Below, piece after piece: positions 15,353-23,033 of a stretch of 42,712 nucleotides of DNA (position 1 is the stretch's first letter; each line of letters opens with the position of its first letter). Under the pieces are notes generated by a model. It had not been told where the DNA came from. It worked only from the letters and a program-made list of their open reading frames with translations, and made no database searches. The stretch covers positions 1 to 42,712 of the forward strand of contig DGTS01000025.1 of assembly GCA_002394385.1 (NCBI GenBank), in the 5' to 3' direction. This DNA is from Prevotella sp. UBA4330 (GTDB taxonomy: Bacteria; Bacteroidota; Bacteroidia; Bacteroidales; Bacteroidaceae). The position numbers and the translations under genes are program-made.

Positions 15353-16546
15353 ATGAAAATACTTGTATTAAATTGTGGTTCGTCTTCAATAAAGTACGCA
15401 TTGTACAACATGGACGACAAGAGTGTGATGACAAGCGGCGGTGCCGAGCGTGTGGGCTTGGACGGTTCTTTCGTAAAGGTGAAACTGGCTAACGGCGAGA
15501 AGAAGCAGATAATGCACGACATTCCCGAGCATACCGAGGGCGTGAAGTTTATCTTCTCTCTGCTCACCGATCCCGAAATCGGTGTTATCAAAGACCTTAG
15601 CGAGATTGATGCTGTGGGTCATCGCATGGTGCATGGCGGCGAGAAGTTCAATAAGTCGGTGATTCTTACCGACGAGGTGCTCAAAGCCTTCGAGGAGTGC
15701 TCTGACCTGGCTCCGCTGCACAACCCTGCCAACCTGAAGGGTGTAAATGCCGTGAAGGAACTGATGCCTGGTCTGCCACAGGTGGGTGTGTTCGACACTG
15801 CTTTCCACCAGACCATGCCTCCAAAGGCTTACATGTATGCCATTCCTTACGAACTCTATGAGAAGTACGGCATCCGCCGTTACGGTTTCCACGGCACCAG
15901 CCACCGTTATGTGTCGGCTCGTGCCTGCGAGTTCCTGGGCATTCCTGCCGAGGGCACCAAGATGGTGACCTGTCACGTGGGTAATGGTGGTTCTATTGCT
16001 GCCGTGAAGGATGGCAAGTGCATCGACACCTCTATGGGTCTCACTCCGTTGGAGGGACTTGTTATGGGTACTCGTGCCGGTGATATCGATGGTGGTGCTG
16101 TTACCTTCATTGAGAAGAAACTCGGTCTTGATGCCGACGGCATGTCAAACCTGCTCAACAAGAAGAGCGGTGTGGCTGGTCTGACAGGCGGTTCCAGCGA
16201 TATGCGCGATGTGGAGAGTGCTGCAAAGGCGGGTGATCCGAAGGCGAAACTGGCTCAAGACATGTACTTCTATCGCATCAAGAAGTACATCGGTGCTTAT
16301 GCAGCCGCTATGGGTGGCCTTGATGTTATTGTCTTCACTGCCGGAGTGGGCGAGAACCAGGTGAGCATGCGTTCTGAGGTATGCAAGGACATGGAGTTCC
16401 TCGGCGTTAAGTTCGACGAGTCGAAGAACAACGTTCGCGGCGAGGAGGCTATCATCTCTGCCGACGATTCCCGTGTAAAGGTTGTTGTCATTCCTACCGA
16501 TGAGGAACTGATGATTGCCACCGACACCATGAACCTGCTGAAATAG
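15353..16546 (+). CDS. ackA: Acetate kinase
   Basis: A 397-residue ASKHA-fold kinase forming ATP and acetate from acetyl phosphate. N-terminal MKILVLNCGSSSIKY, then GHRMVHGG near residue 87, RRYGFHGTSH near 174, TCHVGNGGS near 205, and the C-terminal FTAGVGENQ near 328. Length is typical. It is the functional partner of pta, from which it is split by element B. The four bases before its ATG are the end of a heptamer array, so its ribosome-binding region is element-derived. Confidence 0.97.
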   Translation: MKILVLNCGSSSIKYALYNMDDKSVMTSGGAERVGLDGSFVKVKLANGEKKQIMHDIPEHTEGVKFIFSLLTDPEIGVIKDLSEIDAVGHRMVHGGEKFNKSVILTDEVLKAFEECSDLAPLHNPANLKGVNAVKELMPGLPQVGVFDTAFHQTMPPKAYMYAIPYELYEKYGIRRYGFHGTSHRYVSARACEFLGIPAEGTKMVTCHVGNGGSIAAVKDGKCIDTSMGLTPLEGLVMGTRAGDIDGGAVTFIEKKLGLDADGMSNLLNKKSGVAGLTGGSSDMRDVESAAKAGDPKAKLAQDMYFYRIKKYIGAYAAAMGGLDVIVFTAGVGENQVSMRSEVCKDMEFLGVKFDESKNNVRGEEAIISADDSRVKVVVIPTDEELMIATDTMNLLK

Positions 16547-16572
16547 TGTTTCAGCAGTTATCTTGAAACGAC

Positions 16573-16656
16573 AACGAATTTTACGAATTTGGCGAATCCC
16601 TTTAGTTGCAGGCTATTGATGCCGCAACCGATTCGCATTCGTAAAATTCGTTTTTT
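16573..16656 (+). terminator. Large terminator hairpin after ackA
   Basis: The left arm AACGAATTTTACGAAT at 16573 and the right arm ATTCGTAAAATTCGTT ending at 16652 are perfect inverses. An inner GTTGC/GCAAC stem lies between, and TTTTTT follows. The left arm has a 9-nt periodicity (CGAAT at 16575, 16584 and 16593). Confidence 0.75.
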
Positions 16657-16660
16657 AGGT

Positions 16661-16745
16661 AGTTATATGCAATTTGCCCCATTGCTAATGTGTCCCCTCT
16701 CCAAGCCTCACCCCTATCCCCTCTCCAATGGGCGAGGGGGACTTT
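16661..16745. repeat. G-rich palindromic intergenic repeat, copy 3 (reverse)
   Basis: Contains TTGCCCCATTGCTAATG, the reverse complement of the block in copy 2 (8953-8972), then C-rich segments and a CCCCTC...GAGGGG palindrome at 16718-16739. It fills the gap between convergent ackA and the NigD-like gene. Confidence 0.65.
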
Positions 16746-16762
16746 AGGTGTCAATAGGGATG

Positions 16763-17458
16763 TTAGTAAACGAAAGTCTTTTCGGTCTTTCCCTTGTAGG
16801 TGTTGATGGTTATTGTCAGCGTGTCGCCCTTGGCAGGTTTCACGGGCAGACGGTAACTGGCAATGCTCAGAAATAGTTCGGCACTGTAATACTCGGGAAC
16901 ACCGTTCTGCGCATGCAAAATGGTGAGCGAATAGTGGCGGTGCCCTTCGCTGTCTGTGGTTATCTCGTTGCACATCAGTCCTATGCTCTGCTTCTCGTCA
17001 ACGCCCTCGGCAACACCTGTTTTTACAGAAAGTCCCAAGTTGATATACCTTCCTTCGCGGCTCATCCACGCGCTGTTGAAGATGACGGGGTCTGTCTGCT
17101 GTTCCTTAACATCGTCTTTCATTCGTACTGATGGGGTGGGGACACTGGTGAGGGATATCGCACCCACCTCGATTCCCGCCTCTGGTACATTATAATATAA
17201 TAGAGCGCGATAGAGCGAGTCGGGCGTTGCTGCCCATTTAGCGGTGCGTTTTGGCGAGAGCACAAGCGAGTCGCCATCGTCTGTTACAGCGCAGAACAAC
17301 TCTCCCGCATCATTGGTGCGAGTTTCAACGAAGTCGGCACGCATCATGCTGTACTTACCGTCCCCCGAGTCGTATGTCTCGGTGGTGCAGGCGGCAAGGA
17401 GCAAGGCTATTGCCAGGAGACATTGAACTTTGAACTTTGAACATTGAACTTTGAGCAT
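16763..17458 (-). CDS. NigD-like lipoprotein with array-derived N-terminus
   Basis: A 231-residue product if the ATG at 17458 is used; a GTG at 17473 would add five residues. The lipobox is LLLAAC with the lipidated Cys near residue 24, so it should be an outer-membrane or periplasmic lipoprotein. The mature part begins TTETYDSGDGKYSMMRADF, as in NigD-like proteins (OB-like N-terminal and beta-rich C-terminal domains) found across Bacteroidales; NigD is linked to bacteriocin-like loci but its role is unclear. Residues 1-12 are encoded by five heptamers (17421-17455). They supply the basic n-region of the signal peptide, so the original start has been replaced. It overlaps or abuts the upstream acyltransferase gene and is likely co-transcribed. 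Confidence 0.65.
   Translation of the reverse strand: MLKVQCSKFKVQCLLAIALLLAACTTETYDSGDGKYSMMRADFVETRTNDAGELFCAVTDDGDSLVLSPKRTAKWAATPDSLYRALLYYNVPEAGIEVGAISLTSVPTPSVRMKDDVKEQQTDPVIFNSAWMSREGRYINLGLSVKTGVAEGVDEKQSIGLMCNEITTDSEGHRHYSLTILHAQNGVPEYYSAELFLSIASYRLPVKPAKGDTLTITINTYKGKTEKTFVY
17421..17455. repeat. Heptamer array in the signal-peptide region of the NigD-like gene
   Basis: Five 7-nt units: CATTGAA twice, CTTTGAA twice, CTTTGAG once. They are read on the minus strand as part of the lipoprotein N-terminus. There is no inverted partner. Confidence 0.85.
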
Positions 17459-17472
17459 TTTTGTGCAATTCA

Positions 17473-18627
17473 CTAAACCATAACCTTTCCCAAATGGTTG
17501 CGAAGCGGATTGGCATACATCGTCAGCATGCGCTCGCGAAGGAACGGGATGTCCTTGTCTTCGAGGTCTATCTTGTCGAGTTGCCCTTGCATGTATGCCT
17601 CAAACTGCTTGCGGTCAGCCTCTGTGTATTTCCCTTCGGTGGCGAACGATGTGCCGTCGAGCATGTCGGAAGCGATGTAGTTTGAGGGATAGAGACGGTA
17701 GTTGCGGTGGATTTCACTGTCGATGTGAGCCGCCACGATGTCGAAGAACTCTGTCTTAGGTGTGTCGGCGGGCAGTTGCTTCAGATATTCGTCGATGCAT
17801 GGTGCGCAATTGTAGTGCACATGTCCCTTGAATCCCATTATTCCTGTCTGCATGCTCACCACGTCGTCGTTCTTCCCCTTCTTCCATTCGGGGTTGTCGC
17901 GGCGCAGTTGGAACTCGCGTGCCTTGAGGAAGTCGCATGGGTCGAACTCGTAACTGATTGACAGCGGTACGATGTGCAGTTGCTGCAGTCGTTCCGACGG
18001 TGTCCCTGTTCCGCCCATCGCCATCATCTTCAGTATTGCGGGTTGTGTACGGTCGTCGCTGTCCTTGGCCCTTCCCTCGCGCTGCGCTATCCACACGTTG
18101 TCGTTCTTCTCGCTTATCACGAAGTGCATATACTCGGAGAGCCGCTTGCTTGCCATCAGCATTTCGCGTGGCTGCAGCGAGCGTTCCACGATGAACGACT
18201 TGTTGATGCGCACGAGGTCTTTCACCCACGGCAGCGACAGCAGGTTGTCGCCGATGGCAATCTCGCATGTCGTTTTGAATCCGGCATCAACCAATAGTTT
18301 GTCGAGCAGTGCCGAGTCGAGCACTATGTCGCGGTGGTTGCTCACGAAGGTGAAACGTTTGTTCACGTCTATCGCCTCCACGTCGATGTCGATGCCGAGG
18401 CTGGCTTTTGACATAAGCGTCTCGAGGAAGTCGTAGCAGAAAGCGAGTTGGAACTCCATGCTTGTCTTGCAGGCGCGCATTTTCTGCTCGAGAGCCTCGA
18501 AAGGCACCTGCGGATAGAGCATTCCCACCACTGCGCGGAACTGCGGGTTGGCAACAAGCCGGTCGTAGGCAGCCGGCAACTCCTCTGGTTGGAAGGGACG
18601 TATTGCGTCGAAGTCGGAAATGTTCAT
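17473..18627 (-). CDS. Acyltransferase (PlsC/GPAT-like)
   Basis: A 384-residue cytoplasmic or membrane-associated acyltransferase of the glycerolipid type. The acceptor box SNHRDIVLD is at residues about 96-104. His98 to Asp104 is spaced H-x5-D rather than the usual H-x4-D, with Asp100 as an alternative. The second box QREGRAKDS lies about 60 residues later. It is longer than bacterial PlsC (about 240 residues), with extra N- and C-terminal regions typical of a Bacteroidetes family often annotated as 1-acyl-glycerol-3-phosphate acyltransferase. The acyl acceptor is not certain. It lies 21 bp downstream of ddl on the same strand and just upstream of the NigD-like gene. Confidence 0.75.
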   Translation of the reverse strand: MNISDFDAIRPFQPEELPAAYDRLVANPQFRAVVGMLYPQVPFEALEQKMRACKTSMEFQLAFCYDFLETLMSKASLGIDIDVEAIDVNKRFTFVSNHRDIVLDSALLDKLLVDAGFKTTCEIAIGDNLLSLPWVKDLVRINKSFIVERSLQPREMLMASKRLSEYMHFVISEKNDNVWIAQREGRAKDSDDRTQPAILKMMAMGGTGTPSERLQQLHIVPLSISYEFDPCDFLKAREFQLRRDNPEWKKGKNDDVVSMQTGIMGFKGHVHYNCAPCIDEYLKQLPADTPKTEFFDIVAAHIDSEIHRNYRLYPSNYIASDMLDGTSFATEGKYTEADRKQFEAYMQGQLDKIDLEDKDIPFLRERMLTMYANPLRNHLGKVMV

Positions 18628-18648
18628 GGTGATGGGTGTTAGTGATGT

Positions 18649-19641
18649 TTATTTAAACTGGTTTTCTACGATGTCTGTGAGCACGTCGGTGATGTTGAGA
18701 CCTGCCGCACGCACCTGCTGCGGAATGAAACTTGTGGCTGTCATTCCCGGTGTGGTGTTCACCTCAAGCATTGATATGCTCTGGTCTTTGCCGATGATAT
18801 AGTCAACGCGTATGATGCCGTTACAGTGCAGTATGTCGTAGATGTGACTTGTCAGTTGTGCGGCGCGCTTTGCCGTTTCCTCTGGTATGCGTGCCGGCGT
18901 AATCTCCTGCACTTGCCCGTTGTACTTCGCGTCGTAGTCGAAGAACTCGTTCTTCGTCACCACCTCCGTGGCAGGGAAGATAACCGTCTTCTCACGTGTC
19001 TTATAACATCCCACGGTGATTTCTGTTCCTTCGAGCATGCTCTCCACCATCACGTCGTCGCTCTCCATGAGCGCTTTGCGGATGGCTGGAGCCAACTGGT
19101 CCTTGTTCTTCACCTTCGACACGCCGAACGAAGAGCCGTCGGCAGCAGGCTTCACGAAGCACGGCATGCCTATCTTCTCGTCAATCTCGTCGTCGGACAC
19201 CAGTTCCTCGTAGCCCTTGCGTATGAGCATCGACTCTGCCACCTTTACACCGTAACTGCGCAGATACTGATTGAGCACGAACTTGTCGAAGGTCATAGCC
19301 TCTACGAGCACGCCGCTGGTGGAGTATGGCAGGTGAATCAGTTCGAAGTATCCCTGCAATATACCGTTCTCGCCCGGTGTTCCATGTATGGTAATGTATG
19401 CGTAGTCGAACATTACGAGTTTCCCTTCTTCCTTGAAGGAGAAGTCGTTGCGGTCGATGGGCGTCCTTGTTCCGTCGTGGAGATTGACATACCATTCAAG
19501 TCCGCGCATTTCTACAATCCATACGTTGTAGCGTTCTTTGTCGAAAAAAGAGTAAAGTCCTTGTGCAGAGCGCATAGAAACGTCGTGCTCTGACGAATCT
19601 CCGCCACAAACGATGGCGATGTTTCTTTTAAGGTTTTTCAT
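18649..19641 (-). CDS. ddl: D-alanine--D-alanine ligase
   Basis: A 330-residue ATP-grasp enzyme joining two D-Ala for peptidoglycan. N-terminal NIAIVCGGDSSEHDVSMRSA, then HGTPGENGILQGYFE, the ATP-grasp lid region with CFVKPAADGSSFGVSKV, and C-terminal RVDYI...LEVNTTPGMTATS with the metal and substrate residues. Length is typical. It sits downstream of rluD and the PASTA gene, the conserved Bacteroidales order. The gap to rluD contains a solitary octamer array. Its product feeds MurF, encoded in this window. Confidence 0.95.
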   Translation of the reverse strand: MKNLKRNIAIVCGGDSSEHDVSMRSAQGLYSFFDKERYNVWIVEMRGLEWYVNLHDGTRTPIDRNDFSFKEEGKLVMFDYAYITIHGTPGENGILQGYFELIHLPYSTSGVLVEAMTFDKFVLNQYLRSYGVKVAESMLIRKGYEELVSDDEIDEKIGMPCFVKPAADGSSFGVSKVKNKDQLAPAIRKALMESDDVMVESMLEGTEITVGCYKTREKTVIFPATEVVTKNEFFDYDAKYNGQVQEITPARIPEETAKRAAQLTSHIYDILHCNGIIRVDYIIGKDQSISMLEVNTTPGMTATSFIPQQVRAAGLNITDVLTDIVENQFK

Positions 19642-19668
19642 TATATGTGTTTGTTGTTTATTTTAATA

Positions 19669-19724
19669 AGGAGTTTAGGAGTTCGGGAGTGCAGGAGTTT
19701 GGAAGTTCAGAAGTTTTGGAGTTC
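19669..19724. repeat. Octamer array between rluD and ddl
   Basis: Seven units in 8-nt register, such as AGGAGTTT, AGGAGTTC and GGGAGTGC. Read on the other strand they resemble the CACTCCTA octamers before cdaA, so the two arrays belong to one subfamily. No gene and no inverted partner. Confidence 0.85.
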
Positions 19725-19733
19725 TGACGTAAG

Positions 19734-20801
19734 TTACTGATTCTGCAGCCGTGCTCTCCATTTCTCTATCAGTTGTTGCATGTCCTCGGGCAGCGGGCTT
19801 GTGAAGTCCATTTGCTTTCCTGTCGCGGGGTGGACGAATCCCAGTGTTCGCGCGTGCAGTGCCTGTCGCGGACACAGGGCGAAGCAGTTGCGTATGTATG
19901 CTTTGTATGACGCCGTGCGCTCGCCCCTGAGTATCTCGCAGCCTCCATATCGTTCGTCGCTGAACAGCGGATGGCCGATGTGCCGCATGTGTGCTCTTAT
20001 CTGGTGGGTGCGCCCCGTTTCGAGAATACAATCCACCAGAGTGGTATATCCGTAGCGTTCCATCACGCGGTAGTGGGTGACGGCGGGCTTGCCGATGCCC
20101 GAGTCCTTGGGGAAGACATCCATGCGGAGGCGGTCGCGCACATCGCGTCCTATGTTCCCTTCAATCGTTCCCTCGTCCTCAACGAAGTTTCCCCATACCA
20201 GTGCGTTGTATGAGCGGTGGGTGGTCTTGTTGAAGAACTGAACTCCCAGTCGGCTCTTTGCCTCTGGTGTTTTTGCCACCACGAGGAGTCCGCTGGTGTC
20301 CTTGTCAATGCGATGAACCAGTCCCACCTCGGGGTCATTAGGGTCGTATGACGGCATGTTGCGCAGATGCCATGCCACGGCATTTACCAGTGTGCCGTGA
20401 TAGTTGCCGCATCCTGGATGGACCACCATTCCTGCGGGCTTGTTTATCACCATCAGATGGTCGTCCTCGTAAACCACATCGAGCGGAATATCCTCTGGCT
20501 CGATGGTGTCGTCGTAGCGCGGACGATTGAGCATCAGCGTCACCACGTCGCCCGGCCGCACCTTATAGTTGCTCTTGACGGGCCGCTCGTTGACGTGGAT
20601 GAATCCCGCCTCGGCAGCCTTCTGTATGCGGTTGCGGCTTTGGTGCTGCATGCGCTCGGTGAGGAACTTGTCAATCCTCACGGGCACCTGTCCCGCATCT
20701 GCCACCAGGCGGAAGTGCTCGTATAGTTGACCGTCCTGTTCTTCGTCGGGCGACTCCTGTATGTCGTCGAGCGGTTCCTGCTCTTCAAAATCCTTATACA
20801 T
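19734..20801 (-). CDS. rluD: RluD-family 23S rRNA pseudouridine synthase
   Basis: A 355-residue protein. After an acidic N-terminal extension (about 30 residues, EEQEPLDDIQE...) comes an S4 RNA-binding domain (about 40-100) and the RluA/RluD catalytic domain. The catalytic motif HRIDKDTSGLLVVAK is near residue 162, its Asp being the nucleophile. TGRTHQIRAHM near 262 and HPLFSDERYGG confirm the family. It modifies large-subunit rRNA in the cytoplasm. Its start overlaps the end of the upstream PASTA gene by 8 bp, so the two are translationally linked. Assignment to RluD rather than RluC is by context and length. Confidence 0.88.
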   Translation of the reverse strand: MYKDFEEQEPLDDIQESPDEEQDGQLYEHFRLVADAGQVPVRIDKFLTERMQHQSRNRIQKAAEAGFIHVNERPVKSNYKVRPGDVVTLMLNRPRYDDTIEPEDIPLDVVYEDDHLMVINKPAGMVVHPGCGNYHGTLVNAVAWHLRNMPSYDPNDPEVGLVHRIDKDTSGLLVVAKTPEAKSRLGVQFFNKTTHRSYNALVWGNFVEDEGTIEGNIGRDVRDRLRMDVFPKDSGIGKPAVTHYRVMERYGYTTLVDCILETGRTHQIRAHMRHIGHPLFSDERYGGCEILRGERTASYKAYIRNCFALCPRQALHARTLGFVHPATGKQMDFTSPLPEDMQQLIEKWRARLQNQ

Positions 20802-21537
20802 CGGGAACTGTTACCTCTTGGAACTGATCTACATCGCCCGACGGTGCTGGTGCGGCAGGCTCTGCCGGCTCGTTGCCGCTGCTCTGCTCCACCTCGCCGT
20901 TGTTTATAGTTGAAGAGTCGTTAGGCTCTTCTTCGTAATAATATTCGTAGTATGAGTCGTCGATGACCACCGAGTCGCTGGCATCGCGCATACCGTTGCC
21001 CACCTGTATTATAAGGACATCCTCGACAGACACTTTCTGTCCGCTTACGATGCTCTTGCCGTTGCACAGCACACCGTAAACCCAGTCGCGCTCGCCGTTG
21101 ACATACATCGGCTCGCCCACCTTGAATCCCATTGATATGAGTTTCACTCGTGCCGTGCGGTACGAACTGTTGTCGATGATGTCAGGCAGGGTGAGCATTG
21201 GCGTGTCAGAGTTTATCACGAGATAAATGACGTGGCCCGACTTCACTATCTTGCCTGCCTGTGGCGTTTGCTCAAGGATGCAGTCTGGCGGCAGGCTCTT
21301 CACGTAGCCGGTGTCGCTGACAACAACCTTCAGTCCTGCCTTGTCAAGAATGTTCTCTGCATCGGCAAACGACTTATGCTTGACGTCGGGGATTACGATT
21401 TTTTCGCCGTGATGAGTGTACAGGTCGAGGCCATAGCGCACGCCGATGGCGACAAGAGCCAGCACTGCAATCATCGCGAAAATGTTTCCCCAGAGGTAGA
21501 AACTGAATATTTTCTTGAAAAATTTAGATACTGTCAT
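20794..21537 (-). CDS. PASTA-domain membrane protein
   Basis: A 247-residue protein. One transmembrane segment at about residues 14-36 anchors an extracytoplasmic region with two to three PASTA repeats: about 46-110 (IVIPDVKHKSFADAENIL), about 113-180 (LTLPDIIDNSSYRTARVKL) and a weak third. The end is acidic and Pro/Ala-rich. PASTA repeats bind muropeptides or unlinked peptidoglycan; unlike Firmicutes relatives there is no kinase domain. Position directly upstream of rluD and ddl is conserved in Bacteroidales and fits a cell-wall role. The partner is unknown. Confidence 0.85.
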   Translation of the reverse strand: MTVSKFFKKIFSFYLWGNIFAMIAVLALVAIGVRYGLDLYTHHGEKIVIPDVKHKSFADAENILDKAGLKVVVSDTGYVKSLPPDCILEQTPQAGKIVKSGHVIYLVINSDTPMLTLPDIIDNSSYRTARVKLISMGFKVGEPMYVNGERDWVYGVLCNGKSIVSGQKVSVEDVLIIQVGNGMRDASDSVVIDDSYYEYYYEEEPNDSSTINNGEVEQSSGNEPAEPAAPAPSGDVDQFQEVTVPDV

Positions 21538-21593
21538 TGTGGTTGTATTTCAAGGGCAAAGGTAACATAAATAGATGAAAGTAGCAAAAAAAA

Positions 21594-21642
21594 CACAAAA
21601 AAACAGGAAGAAGCAGCCCTAAAACGCTTGCATCTCCCTGTT
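21594..21642 (-). terminator. Terminator of rpmH
   Basis: On the minus strand, stem AACAGGGAGATGCA / TGCTTCTTCCTGTT (13 of 14 positions pair) followed by a run of Ts, 29 bp downstream of the rpmH stop. Confidence 0.75.
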
Positions 21643-21670
21643 TTTAACTTTAATACAAAGTTAGAATGGC

Positions 21671-21826
21671 TTATTTGCCATGATGTTCGTCAGATACTGT
21701 CAACTTCTTGCGGCCCTTAGCGCGACGAGAAGCCAGCACGCGGCGACCGTTCTTTGTAGCCATACGCTCACGGAAACCGTGCTTGTTCACTCTTCTTCTG
21801 TTGTGGGGCTGAAATGTTCTTTTCAT
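21671..21826 (-). CDS. rpmH: 50S ribosomal protein L34
   Basis: A 51-residue basic protein starting MKRTFQPHNRRRVNKHGF, with the family core RMATKNGRRVLASRRAKGRK and a short acidic-histidine tail (SDEHHGK). This is the normal L34 length plus a short tail. It is a structural part of the large ribosomal subunit. A strong promoter lies 57 bp upstream and a terminator follows, so it is transcribed alone. In many Bacteroidales rpmH is next to efp; here 7 kb of accessory surface genes lie between them. Confidence 0.97.
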   Translation of the reverse strand: MKRTFQPHNRRRVNKHGFRERMATKNGRRVLASRRAKGRKKLTVSDEHHGK

Positions 21827-21882
21827 CTTTCTTATCTATTTATTTTGTTGTTATTTCTTGAGATTTGCTCATTTGCGGGGTG

Positions 21883-21913
21883 CAAAATTACTCATTTCTT
21901 TTTAATTACCAAA
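21883..21913 (-). promoter_or_regulatory. rpmH promoter
   Basis: On the minus strand, TTTG (21910-21913) and TAATTTTG (21883-21890) with a 19-bp spacer, a perfect Bacteroidetes promoter. Confidence 0.85.
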
Positions 21914-22057
21914 GAAATATGCGAAATTTAGTACCAACTTTTATGTTTTTTTCTAATTTAGCGTGAATAGCGCGGCATTATTTGACGGGAAAACATGCAT
22001 AAGAAAGATGTGAGTCTGGTCATCTAAGCCAAAAGAAGATTCTCTCATCCTTGTTTC

Positions 22058-22513
22058 CTACAACAGCAGCGACATGATTACAGGCGGTATGGGTCCGTCA
22101 GTCGTATATGTTATGTTGCCCACGTATGTGCTGTTGCCGTTATATAGGTGCTTGCCGTCCCAAGTGCAGAGTATGTTTCCCACGTATGTGGTGTTGCCGC
22201 GAAACAAGTTTTTGCCGTTCCACGTGAAGAGAACATTGCCCACATAGGTGGAGTTGCCCTGATAGATGCACTTCCCGTCCCATGTTAAGAGGATATTGCC
22301 CACATAGGTGGTGTTGCCTTGATATAGGTGCTTCCCGTCCCAAGTGTATAGGATATTTCCCACATAGGTAGTGTTTCCCTGATAAAGGTGCTTGCCGTCC
22401 CATGTATATACCACGTTGCCCACGTATGTGCTGTTGCCGTGATAAATCTTTGTGGCGTTGATTGTTGCGACAATAGCAAGCATCGCAAGAATCATATAAA
22501 GTCTTTTCATCAT
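22058..22513 (-). CDS. Secreted protein made of six 20-residue repeats
   Basis: A 151-residue product. Residues 1-20 (MMKRLYMILAMLAIVATINA) form a signal peptide. Residues 22-141 are six tandem 20-residue repeats with consensus HLYxGNTTYVGNILYTWDGK, and a short hydrophobic tail PPVIMSLLL ends it. The repeats are also clear in the DNA as 60-bp units (about 22091-22450). G-N, Y-V-G-N and W-D/N-G-K recur, suggesting a beta-hairpin or solenoid strand in each unit. I do not recognise the family. It may be co-transcribed with the small ORF upstream; a -7 box (TATATTTG, minus strand, 22753-22760) precedes both. Probably periplasmic or surface-exposed. Confidence 0.75.
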   Translation of the reverse strand: MMKRLYMILAMLAIVATINATKIYHGNSTYVGNVVYTWDGKHLYQGNTTYVGNILYTWDGKHLYQGNTTYVGNILLTWDGKCIYQGNSTYVGNVLFTWNGKNLFRGNTTYVGNILCTWDGKHLYNGNSTYVGNITYTTDGPIPPVIMSLLL

Positions 22514-22562
22514 TATTAAAAGTCTTAAAGGTTAATAAAACGTATATCTTGTTTGGGCATAA

Positions 22563-22718
22563 TTATCTCATCACCTTGATGATTATATTCGTGCCTTTGA
22601 TTTTCTTGCCGTTCAGAGCGGTATTGCCATTATATAGGTGCAGTTCCTGCGTCTTCGTACAGCTAGCGAAAGCCAAATCAGAGAACGTAGGCTTCTTGCC
22701 CAATCTGCGTGTATTCAT
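22563..22718 (-). CDS. Possible 51-residue peptide sharing the LYNGNT motif
   Basis: The frame from ATG at 22718 encodes MNTRRLGKKPTFSDLAFA and later HLYNGNTALNGKKIKGT, ending VMR. HLYNGNT repeats the start of the final repeat unit in the 22058-22513 product (HLYNGNS), so the two genes may be related. The bases before the start (TTAACCTAAAGAC) resemble those before the neighbouring gene (TTAACCTTTAAGAC), which supports expression. No signal peptide or domain is visible. It could be a decayed or accessory member of the same family, or not a gene. Confidence 0.4.
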   Translation of the reverse strand: MNTRRLGKKPTFSDLAFASCTKTQELHLYNGNTALNGKKIKGTNIIIKVMR

Positions 22719-22958
22719 ATCGTCTTTAGGTTAATAGTTTGTTATTTGATGGCAAATATACAAAAAAAATCTGAAACTACCTATTTGTTATGCTGTGAAT
22801 TATATTTATTTAATGACAATCAGAATGATAATCCCTGACATATAAAACACCGGCTTGTCCCAAATGAAATAAAGTAGAACATCGGGTTCTCCGTTTTTTC
22901 AAAGAATTCATGAAAAAAGGAAATAAGAGGAATGGTATGAAGAAAAACCACGTAAACG

Positions 22959-22990
22959 TTTGCGGAATTCAATTATATTTCGTACTTTTG
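22959..22990 (+). promoter_or_regulatory. Promoter of the CotH/cohesin operon
   Basis: TTTG at 22959-22962 and TACTTTTG at 22983-22990, spacer 20 bp, 43 bp before the CotH start. Between 22761 and 22958 no gene or clear structure is seen. Confidence 0.8.
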
Positions 22991-23033
22991 TACTCGAGTT
23001 TACATCAAAGTTACAACCTTAACTAATATAAAT

